Source: Bin87 sp965204395
Lineage (GTDB): Bacteria > Chloroflexota > Dehalococcoidia > Lucifugimonadales > UBA3495
Direction of reading: 5' to 3'
Assembly (NCBI GenBank): GCA_965204395.1
Contig: OZ241987.1
Location: forward strand, 496,001 to 560,000
DNA length: 64,000 nt
The notes beneath the pieces are model-generated. The model was given only the letters and a program-made list of their open reading frames with translations. It made no database searches and was not told where the DNA came from. Within the stretch, counting starts at the first letter, position 1. Each line of letters begins with the position of its first letter. The translations under genes were made by a program, and so were the position numbers. Shown piece by piece: positions 50,845 to 60,827 of the stretch.

Positions 50845-51735
50845 ATGACCCTACGATCCAACCTCAAGAGCCGGCTGGTTGCCGGCGAAACCATCGTCGC
50901 ACCCGGCGCCTACGACCCAATGTCGGCGCGGGTGGTGCAATCACTGGGGTTCGACACGGTTTACGTGGGCGGCTATATGAGTGGCGCCCACCTGGCCGTA
51001 ACCGAGCCGTTGATGACCCTGACCGAGCAGGTGGAGGTGGCCGAGCGCGTGGTCAAGTCCGTGCCTCTGCCCGTGCTATGTGACGCCGGCGCCGGCTACG
51101 GTGATCCAGTACACACCATGCACACCGTGCGAACTTTCGAGAGATCAGGCGTTTGTGGCATCCACATCGAGGACCAGGTTTATCCCAAGCGGGCCTCGTA
51201 CCACGCCGGCCTGGAGCACGTCATTCCGATTGACGAATTCTTGGAAAAGATGCGGTATGCACTGGAAGCGCGCAGCGACCCCAACTTCCTGATCATCGGG
51301 CGAACGGACTCGTTCACAGCCGTGGAAGGCGACATGGACGACGCCATCCAGCGAGGCAACGCCCTGCGGGATCTCGGCGTTGACGTGGTGATGCCGCGAG
51401 GCGTCCGACAGCGTGAGGACCTGGCAACTTTCCGGGCCGGAGTTCCGGATGTGCCGCTGCTCGTGATCGCGGGGACGGACGACATCACCGTGCAGGAGTA
51501 TGAGGAACTCGGTTATAAGGTCATCATCTACGCTACCACGCCGGCCATCGCAGCGGTGGAAGGGATTCAACGGGCGTACACCAACCTGAGGGACACGGGA
51601 CACATCGGCATCGGAGCAGCGGACGTGGCGACGCGGCGGGCCGAGGTCGAGGCGTTGATCAGTCTGCCTGAATACCAGGCGGTGGAAGCCGCTACCACGG
51701 AGCGGGAGTTCCAGGATCGCGTGGGACACCACTGA
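50845..51735 (+). CDS. Isocitrate lyase/PEP mutase superfamily protein (oxaloacetate decarboxylase/2,3-dimethylmalate lyase-like)
   Basis: 296 residues from ATG 50845, with AGGAGG eight bases upstream. VAPGAYDPMSARVVQSLGFDTVYVGGYM, DAGAGYGDP (80-88) with Mg ligands, and IHIEDQVYPKR (106-116) are superfamily motifs. The isocitrate lyase KKCGH motif is absent, as is the 2-methylisocitrate lyase set, so a carboxylyase such as oxaloacetate decarboxylase or a C-C lyase is likelier. Confidence 0.88.
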   Translation: MTLRSNLKSRLVAGETIVAPGAYDPMSARVVQSLGFDTVYVGGYMSGAHLAVTEPLMTLTEQVEVAERVVKSVPLPVLCDAGAGYGDPVHTMHTVRTFERSGVCGIHIEDQVYPKRASYHAGLEHVIPIDEFLEKMRYALEARSDPNFLIIGRTDSFTAVEGDMDDAIQRGNALRDLGVDVVMPRGVRQREDLATFRAGVPDVPLLVIAGTDDITVQEYEELGYKVIIYATTPAIAAVEGIQRAYTNLRDTGHIGIGAADVATRRAEVEALISLPEYQAVEAATTEREFQDRVGHH

Positions 51736-52103
51736 CGTTGCTCGCGGCCTGACCTGCCTATGAAGGCAATTCGGCAGAGCGCATACAGTGCTCTGCCGAA
51801 CTACTTTAGACGGTGCAGTTTATGCGATATTGGCTAATGATTCAGCGCTCGTCGCGAAACGTGTCACCACTGCCATACAGAATCGATCTTTGGCTATTGA
51901 ATGCAACGGTTTTCGTAAATCCATATTCGCAATATCGATATATCATTGACATTACCAAATGCGATGAAATCGTTTTCGCCAATGTTGCTTGACATGGTTT
52001 CCGGTCTAACATAGGATGGTGCGGCCTGAAATATCGGCGCTTTTTTCGCGCCGTTTATCATCGGATGATCACAGACATTTGCCATTTGGGAGGTCGCTTT
52101 TAT
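51736..52103. other. Intergenic region before the second ABC module
   Basis: Contains an 11-bp perfect hairpin (TTCGGCAGAGC, 51770-51780, with GCTCTGCCGAA, 51790-51800; no T-run) at the end of the lyase transcript and the promoter at 51989. No gene seen; locally AT-rich at 51880-51985. Confidence 0.65.
51989..52017 (+). promoter_or_regulatory. Promoter of the second ABC module
   Basis: TTGACA (51989-51994), a 17-base spacer and TAGGAT (52012-52017), followed by GGGAGGT before ATG 52104. Confidence 0.7.
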
Positions 52104-54005
52104 ATGTCGTCAAGCTTGAAACCCGCCTTGATTGTCGCCCTGGCTGTCGTGGCGCTCATGGTGGTTGGAATAGCCTGCGGCGGCGCCGAGGCGCCAGCGC
52201 CGGCGAGCACTGGAGACAGCGCTCCGGCTACGGCCGCGCCGGCCCAACCTGCGGCTCAACCAACTGCGGTCCCTCCGACGGCCACGCCGCCGCCGGAAGC
52301 CACGGTGCGGCCCACTTCGACGCCGGCCCCCACCATCGCGGCACGCACGGCTCCGACACCGGTGCCCAGCAGCGGGCCCAAGCACGGTGGAACCGTTCGC
52401 ATGTCGGCGTACGCCGATACCAAGGACTGGGACCCGCTGGGTTCGTCGTCCCTCTCCAGCGTGATTTCCTATTCACAGCTGTATAACCAGATCGTTCAGT
52501 TTGACAACGTGGACACTTCCCAGGTGACGGGAGACCTGGCCGAGAGCTGGGAAATCAACCCCGAAGGGACGCAATACACGTTCCACCTGCACGACGGGAT
52601 CAAGTGGACCGATGGCGAAGTGCTGGATGCGGATGACGTGGTGTCCAGCATGCTGCGCTACGCCAACCCGTGCAATGGGCGCGGGCGATCCGGACTGTGG
52701 CGCCAGTATGCGGTGCCCCTGGAAGTAGTGGAGCTTGCGGACAAGGCGGACTGCACTGCGACCAACGCCGACCAGGTGGTACGCAAGATCGACGACCTGA
52801 CGGTGGAGTTCAATCTGGCCTTCGCTTCGGGCGCGTTCATCAAGTTCCTGGCCATCGACTACGCCAAGGTCCTGCCCGAGCATTTGATGGCGCAGGGCAT
52901 CGATCTGAACCTGGCGGAGAACATCCTGAAGCACGAGGCCACGTCAGGACCGTTCATCCTGGAAGAGTACCAATCCGGCAACCACTACAAGGTCAACAGG
53001 AACCCCGAGTACTTCAAGGAAGGGTTGCCCTACTTTGATCGGATTGAGCACTTCATCATCACGACGCCGGCGACGTTCATCGCTCAAGTCGAGGCGGGGC
53101 AGATCGATATGTCCAACGCCGCGGCCAACAACCTGACCGCGACCGAGAACTACGACCTGGAGACGAGCACCAACAGCGAATACGTGGCCCACGACGTGTT
53201 CGGCGGCGCTACCCGCGGTTTGATGCTGAACATCAAGAAGGGCGACGGTTCGGGCGAGCCGCCGTTCAACAATCACCTGGTACGCCAGGCCATCAACCTG
53301 GCCGTTGATCGGCAGAAGCACAACGAGCGCGCCTTGCACGGAGCGGGACGTGGACATTGCCCACTGGTGGGCCTCGCTAATTCCCTGGAAGAGTGCGAAA
53401 GCTGGCCTGGAATGCGTCCCAAGGACACTCCAGGCGGCCAGGAGGATATCGCTCGGGCGCGAGAACTGATGGCGGAGGCAGGGTACCCAGACGGCTTTGA
53501 GGTCCAGTACACGGTGCGGCAGGTCGGAACCTACGCCGCCGAGTGCTCGGTGATCAAGCAGGACCTGGAAGAATACCTGGGCATAACCGGACCAATTGAG
53601 ACCCTGCCCAGCGCGGCGGGCTACGCCAAGTACGGCACCGCCCGTCCACCGGACGCCAAGGGCGACTGGGAGATCGCGTGCCAGGCGGACGGCATGACCG
53701 TCTTCGATGTTGACGCCATATACGCCGGTATCTTCCTGAAGGGCGCGACCCGGAACTACACGGACTGGGAAACGCCGGAAATCAACGCCTGGTTTGAAGA
53801 ACAGAAGGTTGAACTTGATCCGGCAAAGCGCAGGGAGATTAACAAAGAAGCCGAACGCTGGTTGCACGACTTCTCGAACAACCACTGGGTCAGCCTGACC
53901 CTAGGTCGCAACTTCTGGGTCATGCACCGGGACATCAAGGGATTCAACGCTCCCGAGACCGTGCAATACGGTTTCAAACAAGAACACCTTTGGTTTGACC
54001 GCTAG
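52104..54005 (+). CDS. ABC transporter substrate-binding lipoprotein (family 5), module 2
   Basis: 633 residues from ATG 52104. Signal helix, lipobox-type VGIAC with C25, then a Thr/Pro/Ala linker to about 105. MSAYADTKDWDPLGS and ESWEINPEGTQYTFHLHDGIKWTDGE are followed by a distinctive loop with NPCNG and a second Cys 34 residues on, shared with its paralogue at 56293. VRQAINLAVDRQKHNERAL is the family 5 hinge region. Likely peptide or other polar solute. Confidence 0.93.
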   Translation: MSSSLKPALIVALAVVALMVVGIACGGAEAPAPASTGDSAPATAAPAQPAAQPTAVPPTATPPPEATVRPTSTPAPTIAARTAPTPVPSSGPKHGGTVRMSAYADTKDWDPLGSSSLSSVISYSQLYNQIVQFDNVDTSQVTGDLAESWEINPEGTQYTFHLHDGIKWTDGEVLDADDVVSSMLRYANPCNGRGRSGLWRQYAVPLEVVELADKADCTATNADQVVRKIDDLTVEFNLAFASGAFIKFLAIDYAKVLPEHLMAQGIDLNLAENILKHEATSGPFILEEYQSGNHYKVNRNPEYFKEGLPYFDRIEHFIITTPATFIAQVEAGQIDMSNAAANNLTATENYDLETSTNSEYVAHDVFGGATRGLMLNIKKGDGSGEPPFNNHLVRQAINLAVDRQKHNERALHGAGRGHCPLVGLANSLEECESWPGMRPKDTPGGQEDIARARELMAEAGYPDGFEVQYTVRQVGTYAAECSVIKQDLEEYLGITGPIETLPSAAGYAKYGTARPPDAKGDWEIACQADGMTVFDVDAIYAGIFLKGATRNYTDWETPEINAWFEEQKVELDPAKRREINKEAERWLHDFSNNHWVSLTLGRNFWVMHRDIKGFNAPETVQYGFKQEHLWFDR

Positions 54006-54104
54006 GCTTACCGAGGGAATTCGCAACACATGAGCCATCCCCTTGCCAAACGATGCTGACCCAGCGGAGTACGGCAAGGGGATGCGATTAAGTGCGGTGG
54101 CAAA

Positions 54105-55058
54105 ATGAGACAGTACGCCATCAAACGCATAGGGTTGTTCATCCCGACAGTATTACTGGTCACCGTCATCGTCTTTGTGGTGATGCGGCTGATACCGGGT
54201 GACCCTGCCCTGGCGATCCTGAGCGCGGACGATGCGGCCTACACAGAGGACGAACTGCGTCTGCTCCGAGCAGAACTAGGGACGGACCGCCCGATAGTGG
54301 TGCAGTACGTGGACTGGGTGACCGGGCTCGTACGGGGAGACTTCGGGACGTCCTTCTGGTGGGGCGGCCCGGTGATGGAAAGGCTGGGCGAGCGCATCCC
54401 GGTGACCATCGAACTGGCGATCCTGGGAATAGCTTTGGCCGTGGTGTGCGCGGTGCCATTAGGAGTCTTATCGGCCATCAAGCCAGACAGTCCCATCGAC
54501 TACCTTTCCCGGGTGTTCACGCTGGTCGGTATATCGATTCCGACGTTTTTCAGCGGCATCCTGCTGACCCTGATCCTGATCCGGTCATTCGGCTGGCTGC
54601 CACCACTGGGCTACGCGGACCTCTGGGAAGATCCCTGGGCGAATGTTAAACAGTTGATGCTGCCGGCGCTTGCGCTGGGGTTCTACGACATGGCGTTCAT
54701 CGCCCGGGTGACGCGCTCATCGATGATGGAGATCCTGAGAGAGGACTACATGCGTACGGCGCGCGCCAAGGGCCTGGCCGAACGTTTGGTTCTCTCGCGG
54801 CACGGGCTGAAGAACGCAGTGCTGCCTATCCTCACGATATCGGGGTGGCAATTCGGGCGATTGTTCGGCGGGACCGTCGTCATCGAGAAGATATTCCTGA
54901 TCCCCGGCGTGGGACAGTTGCTCATTGACGCCGTGTATCAGCGGGACTTCCCCACCATCCAGGCGGTGATAGTAATCGTGGCGCTGTCCATTGTCGTAAT
55001 CAACCTGCTGGTGGATCTGCTGTACGGATGGCTGGATCCACGCATCAGGTACGCGTGA
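54105..55058 (+). CDS. ABC transporter permease (DppB type), module 2
   Basis: 317 residues, six helices. FIPTVLLVTVIVFVVMRLIPGDPAL opens; ARVTRSSMMEILREDYMRTARAKGLAE is the EAA loop. Nearly parallel in sequence to the permease at 58329. Starts 99 bases after the binding protein. Confidence 0.93.
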   Translation: MRQYAIKRIGLFIPTVLLVTVIVFVVMRLIPGDPALAILSADDAAYTEDELRLLRAELGTDRPIVVQYVDWVTGLVRGDFGTSFWWGGPVMERLGERIPVTIELAILGIALAVVCAVPLGVLSAIKPDSPIDYLSRVFTLVGISIPTFFSGILLTLILIRSFGWLPPLGYADLWEDPWANVKQLMLPALALGFYDMAFIARVTRSSMMEILREDYMRTARAKGLAERLVLSRHGLKNAVLPILTISGWQFGRLFGGTVVIEKIFLIPGVGQLLIDAVYQRDFPTIQAVIVIVALSIVVINLLVDLLYGWLDPRIRYA

Positions 55059-55111
55059 CGCGGATTGTGCGACGCCAAGAAGATACGTGCATATCACCGG
55101 GAGGGTGAGGC

Positions 55112-56023
55112 ATGACTACCAACACCGGACAAGCCGCGCCGAGGGTTACCGAAGAGTCGCAGCTTGATATTCGCCCGAAACAAGGGGTGATGAAGCGGAT
55201 CGGCGCTTTTTGCCGTACGAAACCGCTGGGAGCGGTAAGCGCGGCCATCATCATCATCACGATTCTGACTGCCATTTTCGCGCCGCTCATCGCTCCGTAC
55301 GATCCGCTTGACCTGAACCACGAACCGTTCGCCTCGCCCGCGGGCGACAAGTGGTTGGGCGCCGACGAGTTGGGCAGAGACGTGCTCAGCCGCGTGATAT
55401 TCGGCGCGCGGGTGTCGATGTACGTCGGCCTGGCCAGCGTGCTCATCGGTATTTCGCTGGGGACGATCATCGGGATCATCAGCGCCTATGTGGGCGGGAT
55501 CATAGACCTGACCATCCAACGCATAGTGGACGCGTTGATGGCGTTTCCGGCAATCATCATGGCGCTGGGCCTGACGGCAGTACTCGGGTCATCGGTCAAC
55601 AACATCGTCGCCGCTCTGGTGGTCATCCTACTGCCGGGCGCGATACGGGTGATCCGGGCGCAGGTGTTGAGCATCAAGGAGCTGGACTACACTTTGGCGG
55701 CGCAGGCCATCGGCGCCCGGCCCTGGCGCATCATGCTGCGACACATCCTTCCCAACGTGGTGGCGAGTTACATCGTGCTGAGCACGATCACCCTCGGTCT
55801 GGCGATCATCATCGAAGCGTCGCTGACATTCCTGGGCGTGGGCATCTCCGCTGACATCCCAACGTGGGGCGGGATGCTGACGGAGGGCGCGCAGAAATAC
55901 ATCCGAACGGCGTGGTGGCTTGCGGTCTTCCCCGGCTTGGCCATTTCCATCGTGGTGTTCGCGATCAACTTCCTGGGCGACGCCCTGCGGGACACGCTGG
56001 ATCCCAGGCTGCGCGGGCGGTAG
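55112..56023 (+). CDS. ABC transporter permease (DppC type), module 2
   Basis: 303 residues with DppC motifs (KWLGADELGRDVLSRVIFGAR; SIKELDYTLAAQAIGARPWRI as coupling loop). GGGAGG ten bases upstream. No ATPase gene follows; a terminator does. Confidence 0.93.
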   Translation: MTTNTGQAAPRVTEESQLDIRPKQGVMKRIGAFCRTKPLGAVSAAIIIITILTAIFAPLIAPYDPLDLNHEPFASPAGDKWLGADELGRDVLSRVIFGARVSMYVGLASVLIGISLGTIIGIISAYVGGIIDLTIQRIVDALMAFPAIIMALGLTAVLGSSVNNIVAALVVILLPGAIRVIRAQVLSIKELDYTLAAQAIGARPWRIMLRHILPNVVASYIVLSTITLGLAIIIEASLTFLGVGISADIPTWGGMLTEGAQKYIRTAWWLAVFPGLAISIVVFAINFLGDALRDTLDPRLRGR

Positions 56024-56046
56024 TTGCGGATTCTACCGAATGATTC

Positions 56047-56074
56047 GGCCCCTTCCTGATGGCAGGGGCCTTTT
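56047..56074 (+). terminator. Terminator of ABC module 2
   Basis: GGCCCCT (56047-56053) pairs with AGGGGCC (56064-56070), followed by TTTT. Confidence 0.75.
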
Positions 56075-56120
56075 CATGCGCGATATTCGTAACGGGGTTT
56101 GCGATTCCGTCAGTCGACTA

Positions 56121-56149
56121 TTGACACGTTCCTAATGGTGGGCTAACAT
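56121..56149 (+). promoter_or_regulatory. Promoter of ABC module 3
   Basis: TTGACA (56121-56126), a 17-base spacer and TAACAT (56144-56149), giving a leader of about 135 nt. Confidence 0.7.
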
Positions 56150-56292
56150 TCCGTGCCGTTACTCGCGGATTGTGTCTGTTTTCACAATAGATCGAATCCG
56201 GGAGATTTCTATTACTTTCGCGCCGTGTTCAGACGTGGGGCGACCGAAAAAATACAAACCCGTCGTAACGACGTTGGGAGGTTCAGACCGAT

Positions 56293-58242
56293 ATGAAGCC
56301 ATCTATCCTAGGCCGACTGTCTCTGCGGACGCTGCTGCTTGCGGCCGGCGTCGTTGCGTTGATGGTCGGCATCGCCTGCGGCGGCGCCGAAGAGCCTGCG
56401 CCCGCCGCACAGCAACAAGCTCCGGCTGCACAACAGCAGCAGCAAGCAGCGCCGGCAGCCACGGATGCACCGGCGGCGATGCAGCCCACCAACACGCCAA
56501 TTCCGCAAGCGGTGGCCGCCACCGTGCGACCCACCAATACCCCGGCACCCACGGCGGTTCCGCAAGTAGCCGCCACGCCGACGCCCAGCGCCGGGCCCAA
56601 GTACGGCGGCACCATGATAATGTCGGCCTATGCCGACACCAAGGACTGGGATCCTCTGGGCTCGGGCTCGTTGTCCAGCGTGATTTCCTACTCGCAGCTA
56701 TACAATCAGATCGTGCAGTTCGACCCGGTGGACACCGCCGCCATCACTGGAGATCTGGCCGAGTCCTGGGATGTTAGCCCTGACGGTCTTACCTACACCT
56801 TCCACCTGCGGGATGGCATGCAGTGGACCGACGGCACCGAGATCACTTCGGCAGACATCATCACCACGATGCGCCGTTACGCCAACCCCTGCAACGGCAC
56901 GGGACGCTCTGGCCTCTGGCGCAACTACGCTGTCAAGATGGAAGTGGTGGACAAGGACGGAGGCGACTGCACGCCTACCAACCAGGATGCAGTGCTGCGG
57001 GCCATTGACGACAAGACAGTTGAGTTCAACCTGCAATTCGCCTCCGGCACGTTCATCAAGTTCCTGGCCATTGACTACGCCAAGGTTTTGCCGGGGCATC
57101 AGTTGGATTCCGACCCCAACTGTGAGATCCGCGACGCGGCTAACCCCTGTTTCCTGAACCTCGGCGAGAATATCATTGACCGCGGCACGACCTCCGGGCC
57201 CTTCATTCTCGAGGAGTACCAGGTTGGCGATTTCTACAAGGTCAACAAGAACGAAAATTACTTCAAGGACGGACTGCCTTACGTTGACCGCATCGAGCAT
57301 TACATCTTCCCCGGAACGGCCAAGGACCGCCTGATTGCCCAGTTCGAAGCCCGCCAGATTGACATGACCAACGGCGGTTTCGACAACCTCTCGCCAACTC
57401 AAAAGCTTCAGGTGGCAGAGAGCACCAACGGCGAGTACGTGCCGCACCCTATCCCCGCTGGGACCAACTGGGGTTTGATGCTCAACATCAAGAAGCCTCA
57501 GTTCCAGGACCACAGAGTTCGTCAAGCTATCAACTTGACTGTTGATCGTCAGGAGATCGACGAGCGCGTCTTTGACAACACGTCCGGCAGTTACTGCCCG
57601 TTGATGGGCTTGGCCCACTCTAACACAGAGTGTAATTCTTGGCCCGGCATTCGGCCCAAGAATACCCCGGAGGGGCAGCAGGACTTGGCCGACGCCAAGG
57701 CATTGATGGCAGAGGCCGGCGTGCCCGACGGCTTTGAAGTCAAGTACACCGTGCGACAGGTCGGCAACTACCCCGACCAGTGCCAGGTTGTGAAGCAGCA
57801 GTTGCAGGATAACTTGGGTATCACCGGCGACATCGAGACGCTGCCCAGCGCCGCTGGCTACGCCAAGTACGGCACCTCCCGCGCCGCCGACTCCGCCGGC
57901 GACTGGGAAATCAGCTGTCAGGGCGAAGGCATGGTGGTGTATGACCTGGACGCCATTTACGGCGGCGTGTACCGTGAGGGCGGCACTAGGAACTACACCA
58001 ATTGGTCGAATCCGAAGCTGGAGGGCTGGTTCGAGCAGCAAAAGGTCGAGCTGGATCCTGAGGCCCGCCGGGAGATAAACAAGGAAGCCGAACTCTGGCT
58101 GCAGAGTTTTGAGGACAACCACTGGGTTACCATGCAGTTGGGCGGTCTGCTCTGGATGGTTCACCGGGACGTCAAGGGCTTCAACGCTCCTCAAACCGTT
58201 CAGTACCAGTTCAAGTACGAGGATGTGTGGCTGGACCGCTAA
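56293..58242 (+). CDS. ABC transporter substrate-binding lipoprotein (family 5), module 3
   Basis: 649 residues. Signal helix, lipobox-type VGIAC with C29, then a Gln/Ala/Pro/Thr linker to about 100. It is clearly paralogous to the 52104 product: shared YADTKDWDPLGS, SLSSVISYSQLYNQIVQFD, NPCNG and LPSAAGYAKYGT. An additional Cys pair lies near 275-290. Expressed from its own promoter, so recent duplication with retained control is likely. Confidence 0.94.
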   Translation: MKPSILGRLSLRTLLLAAGVVALMVGIACGGAEEPAPAAQQQAPAAQQQQQAAPAATDAPAAMQPTNTPIPQAVAATVRPTNTPAPTAVPQVAATPTPSAGPKYGGTMIMSAYADTKDWDPLGSGSLSSVISYSQLYNQIVQFDPVDTAAITGDLAESWDVSPDGLTYTFHLRDGMQWTDGTEITSADIITTMRRYANPCNGTGRSGLWRNYAVKMEVVDKDGGDCTPTNQDAVLRAIDDKTVEFNLQFASGTFIKFLAIDYAKVLPGHQLDSDPNCEIRDAANPCFLNLGENIIDRGTTSGPFILEEYQVGDFYKVNKNENYFKDGLPYVDRIEHYIFPGTAKDRLIAQFEARQIDMTNGGFDNLSPTQKLQVAESTNGEYVPHPIPAGTNWGLMLNIKKPQFQDHRVRQAINLTVDRQEIDERVFDNTSGSYCPLMGLAHSNTECNSWPGIRPKNTPEGQQDLADAKALMAEAGVPDGFEVKYTVRQVGNYPDQCQVVKQQLQDNLGITGDIETLPSAAGYAKYGTSRAADSAGDWEISCQGEGMVVYDLDAIYGGVYREGGTRNYTNWSNPKLEGWFEQQKVELDPEARREINKEAELWLQSFEDNHWVTMQLGGLLWMVHRDVKGFNAPQTVQYQFKYEDVWLDR

Positions 58243-58264
58243 TAACGCAATCCTAACCATAGAC

Positions 58265-58301
58265 GTAGGGGCGACGTCCGCCTTCGGCGGATCGCCCCTA
58301 C
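58265..58301. repeat. Family A palindrome
   Basis: GTAGGGGCGA (58265-58274) and TCGCCCCTAC (58292-58301) around an inner hairpin GTCCGCC-TTC-GGCGGA, in the gap between the binding protein and its permease. Confidence 0.8.
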
Positions 58302-58328
58302 AGTGTGCGTTAATGTAGAGTAAATACC

Positions 58329-59285
58329 ATGCGACAGTACGCGTTGAAACGCATCGCGCTGATTATTCCCACCGTGCTGCTGGTGTCTATCATCGTATTC
58401 ACGGTGATGCGCCTGCTCCCCGGCGACCCAGCCTTGGTGATTCTGAGTGAAGGCGATGCCACCTTTACGCAGGAAGAGTTGGAAGACCTGCGGGAGCAGT
58501 TGGGAACCAACCGCCCCATCGTGGTCCAGTACGTGGAATGGGTTGGCGGCCTGCTCCGGGGTGACTTGGGCACTTCCATCTGGCGGTCGGGACAGCCGGT
58601 GACCAAGCTGGTTGGCGAGCGGATCTGGCGGACGCTGGAACTGGCGGTGCTGGCGATCATAATTGCCGTAGCTTTCGCCGTACCTCTAGGGGTGATTTCA
58701 GCCATCAAGCCAGACAGCATCATTGACTATGTGTCTAGGGTGATAACCTTGGTGGGCATATCGATACCCACGTTTTTCGCCGGGCTGCTGGTGGTGCTGG
58801 TGTTGTCCAGAGGATTCGGCTGGCTGCCGCCGCTCGGCTACGCGGATCTGTGGGACGACCCGTGGAAGAACCTCCAGCAGATGTTCCTGCCGGCGCTTGC
58901 GCTGGGCTTCTACGACATGGCGTTTATCGCCCGGGTCACCCGGTCTTCGATGATGGAGATAATCCGTGAGGATTACATGCGAACGGCGCGAGCCAAAGGG
59001 TTGGCGGAACGGATCGTCCTGGTGCGCCACGGATTGAAGAACGCCGTGCTGCCCATCCTGACGATTTCGGGATGGCAGTTTGGGCGCCTGTTTGGCGGCA
59101 CCGTGATCATTGAAAGCATCTTCAAGGTGCCGGGGATTGGCACTCTGCTGATTGAAACCGTTTTCCAGCGGGACTTCCCAACCATCCAGGCCATCATCAT
59201 CGTCATCGCGGTGTCCATCGTAATCATCAACCTCTTGGTGGACCTGCTGTACGGACTGCTGGACCCGCGCATCCGGTACGCATAG
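58329..59285 (+). CDS. ABC transporter permease (DppB type), module 3
   Basis: 318 residues; same layout and motifs as the permease at 54105 (PTVLLVSIIVFTVMRLLPGDPAL; ARVTRSSMMEIIREDYMRTARAKGLAE). An 86-base gap from the binding protein contains a family A palindrome. Confidence 0.93.
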   Translation: MRQYALKRIALIIPTVLLVSIIVFTVMRLLPGDPALVILSEGDATFTQEELEDLREQLGTNRPIVVQYVEWVGGLLRGDLGTSIWRSGQPVTKLVGERIWRTLELAVLAIIIAVAFAVPLGVISAIKPDSIIDYVSRVITLVGISIPTFFAGLLVVLVLSRGFGWLPPLGYADLWDDPWKNLQQMFLPALALGFYDMAFIARVTRSSMMEIIREDYMRTARAKGLAERIVLVRHGLKNAVLPILTISGWQFGRLFGGTVIIESIFKVPGIGTLLIETVFQRDFPTIQAIIIVIAVSIVIINLLVDLLYGLLDPRIRYA

Positions 59286-59328
59286 CAACTACGCCGATTG
59301 CCGGAAGCAACTACGGAGAATTATCCGA

Positions 59329-60258
59329 ATGACTACTACCAACACCAGCCAGGGGCTCGCCGTCTCCGATGCCGAGTCCCAATTGCTGGAAATGCGCCCG
59401 CGTCAGACGCGGGCGCAGAAACTGACCGCTTTTGCCAAAGCCAAACCGTTGGGAGCGGTGAGCGCCGTCATCATCCTGGTGACGATCTTGGCGGCGGCGG
59501 TCTCTTACGCGGTTCCGGGCGTATTGCCTCATGATCCGCTGGACGTGCGGGCCCACGAGGAGAAATACCTGCCGCCGCAACCGGGCGCGTGGTTGGGCAG
59601 CGACCACCTGGGGCGTGACGAACTGAGCCGCCTCATTGCCGGCTCGCAAATCTCCATTTACGTGGGCCTGCTCAGCGTGGGTATCGGCGTAACGCTGGGC
59701 GCGTTGATCGGGATTCTCAGCGCATATATCGGCGGAGCGTTTGATCTGGCCGTGCAACGCATCGTTGACGCGATGATGGCGTTCCCGCCAATTATCCTGG
59801 CGTTGGGACTGGTGGCAGTGCTGGGCGGTTCCGCTAACAACGTAATCATTGCGCTGCTGGTGATTCTATTACCAGGTACGATTAGAGTAATCCGTTCCCA
59901 AGTGTTGAGCATCAAGGAACTGGACTATACCCTGGCGGCCACGGCCATCGGCGCCGGTTCGATCCGCATCATGTTGAAGCATATCTTGCCCAACGTTATT
60001 GCCAGTTACATCGTGCTAGGCACGATCACCCTGGGTTTCGCCATCATCATCGAGGCGTCGCTGTCATTCCTCGGCGTGGGCGTCCCGCCGGATATCCCAA
60101 CCTGGGGCGGCATGCTGACTCGCGGGACGGAGGAAATCCGAATTGCGTGGTGGCTGGCGGTGTTCCCCGGCATCGCGATCTCGGTGGTGGTGTTCGCCAT
60201 CAACTTCCTGGGCGACGCGCTGCGAGATACGCTGGATCCGCGCTTGCGGGGACGGTAA
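59329..60258 (+). CDS. ABC transporter permease (DppC type), module 3
   Basis: 309 residues; GAWLGSDHLGRDELSRLIAGSQ and SIKELDYTLAATAIGAGSIRI. Paralogue of 55112. A terminator follows and no ATPase gene is present. Confidence 0.93.
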   Translation: MTTTNTSQGLAVSDAESQLLEMRPRQTRAQKLTAFAKAKPLGAVSAVIILVTILAAAVSYAVPGVLPHDPLDVRAHEEKYLPPQPGAWLGSDHLGRDELSRLIAGSQISIYVGLLSVGIGVTLGALIGILSAYIGGAFDLAVQRIVDAMMAFPPIILALGLVAVLGGSANNVIIALLVILLPGTIRVIRSQVLSIKELDYTLAATAIGAGSIRIMLKHILPNVIASYIVLGTITLGFAIIIEASLSFLGVGVPPDIPTWGGMLTRGTEEIRIAWWLAVFPGIAISVVVFAINFLGDALRDTLDPRLRGR

Positions 60259-60280
60259 ATAGACAATCAGAGACTACACA

Positions 60281-60311
60281 CAGGGGCGACCGAGGGTCGT
60301 CCCTGCGTTTT
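60281..60311 (+). terminator. Terminator of ABC module 3
   Basis: An 11-bp stem, CAGGGGCGACC with GGTCGTCCCTG (one G-U), a three-base loop, then CGTTTT. Its left arm resembles family A repeats. Confidence 0.75.
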
Positions 60312-60338
60312 ATGAGCGCCCCAAAATACGGGAAAGTG

Positions 60339-60698
60339 CTAGAGGTATAGTTCGACGGTCGGGATCAGCCGAGGGTTGGGGGAGGTCGGATCAACCATAA
60401 GATCGAAGTTTTCCAATGTGGTTGCGCCCAGTAGATACCTCCCTTCTGGCCCGAAGATGACGGGGCATGTTTGCTCTTGCCCATCAATATGGAAGCGCGC
60501 TTGTCCTATACCGTATTCCGCTCTGGCTCCGTTAGCCATCCTGAACCGTCGTTGACGCGTTGGGGTAATCCTGAGGGATGCCAGCAGAGACTCCGGCATC
60601 ATGGAATGCGTTGCTCCTGTATCGACCAGAGCAGATACAGGATGCAGATCGCCACCTTGAGGATTGCCGATGCCCAATGGTACTTCGAATGTTCCCAT
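60339..60698 (-). CDS. Retropepsin-like aspartic protease
   Basis: 119 residues from ATG 60698, with GGGAGGGG upstream; a longer frame to 60764 lacks support. SALVDTGATHSMMP contains the D-T-G-A-T catalytic motif (26-30); the half-pepsin flap region and a C-terminal YLLGATTLENFDLMVD with the hydrophobic-hydrophobic-Gly motif follow. Distinct from the 6949 protein (different length and partner-less). Substrate unknown. Confidence 0.85.
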   Translation of the reverse strand: MGTFEVPLGIGNPQGGDLHPVSALVDTGATHSMMPESLLASLRITPTRQRRFRMANGARAEYGIGQARFHIDGQEQTCPVIFGPEGRYLLGATTLENFDLMVDPTSPNPRLIPTVELYL

Positions 60699-60827
60699 GG
60701 GGTCCCCTCCCTTCCGACTCGTTGCAGATACGTCGATCGTACGCCCAAGCGTGTATACCGTCAATTAAGCGCGGTCAGGGCCTACCCGTGCTAAACTGCG
60801 CCCATCAGTTAGGGAGGTGCAACCGAT

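Noticed and set aside
56698..58260. 520-residue minus-strand ORF
   Set aside because: Shadow of the module 3 binding protein, which has lipobox and family motifs.
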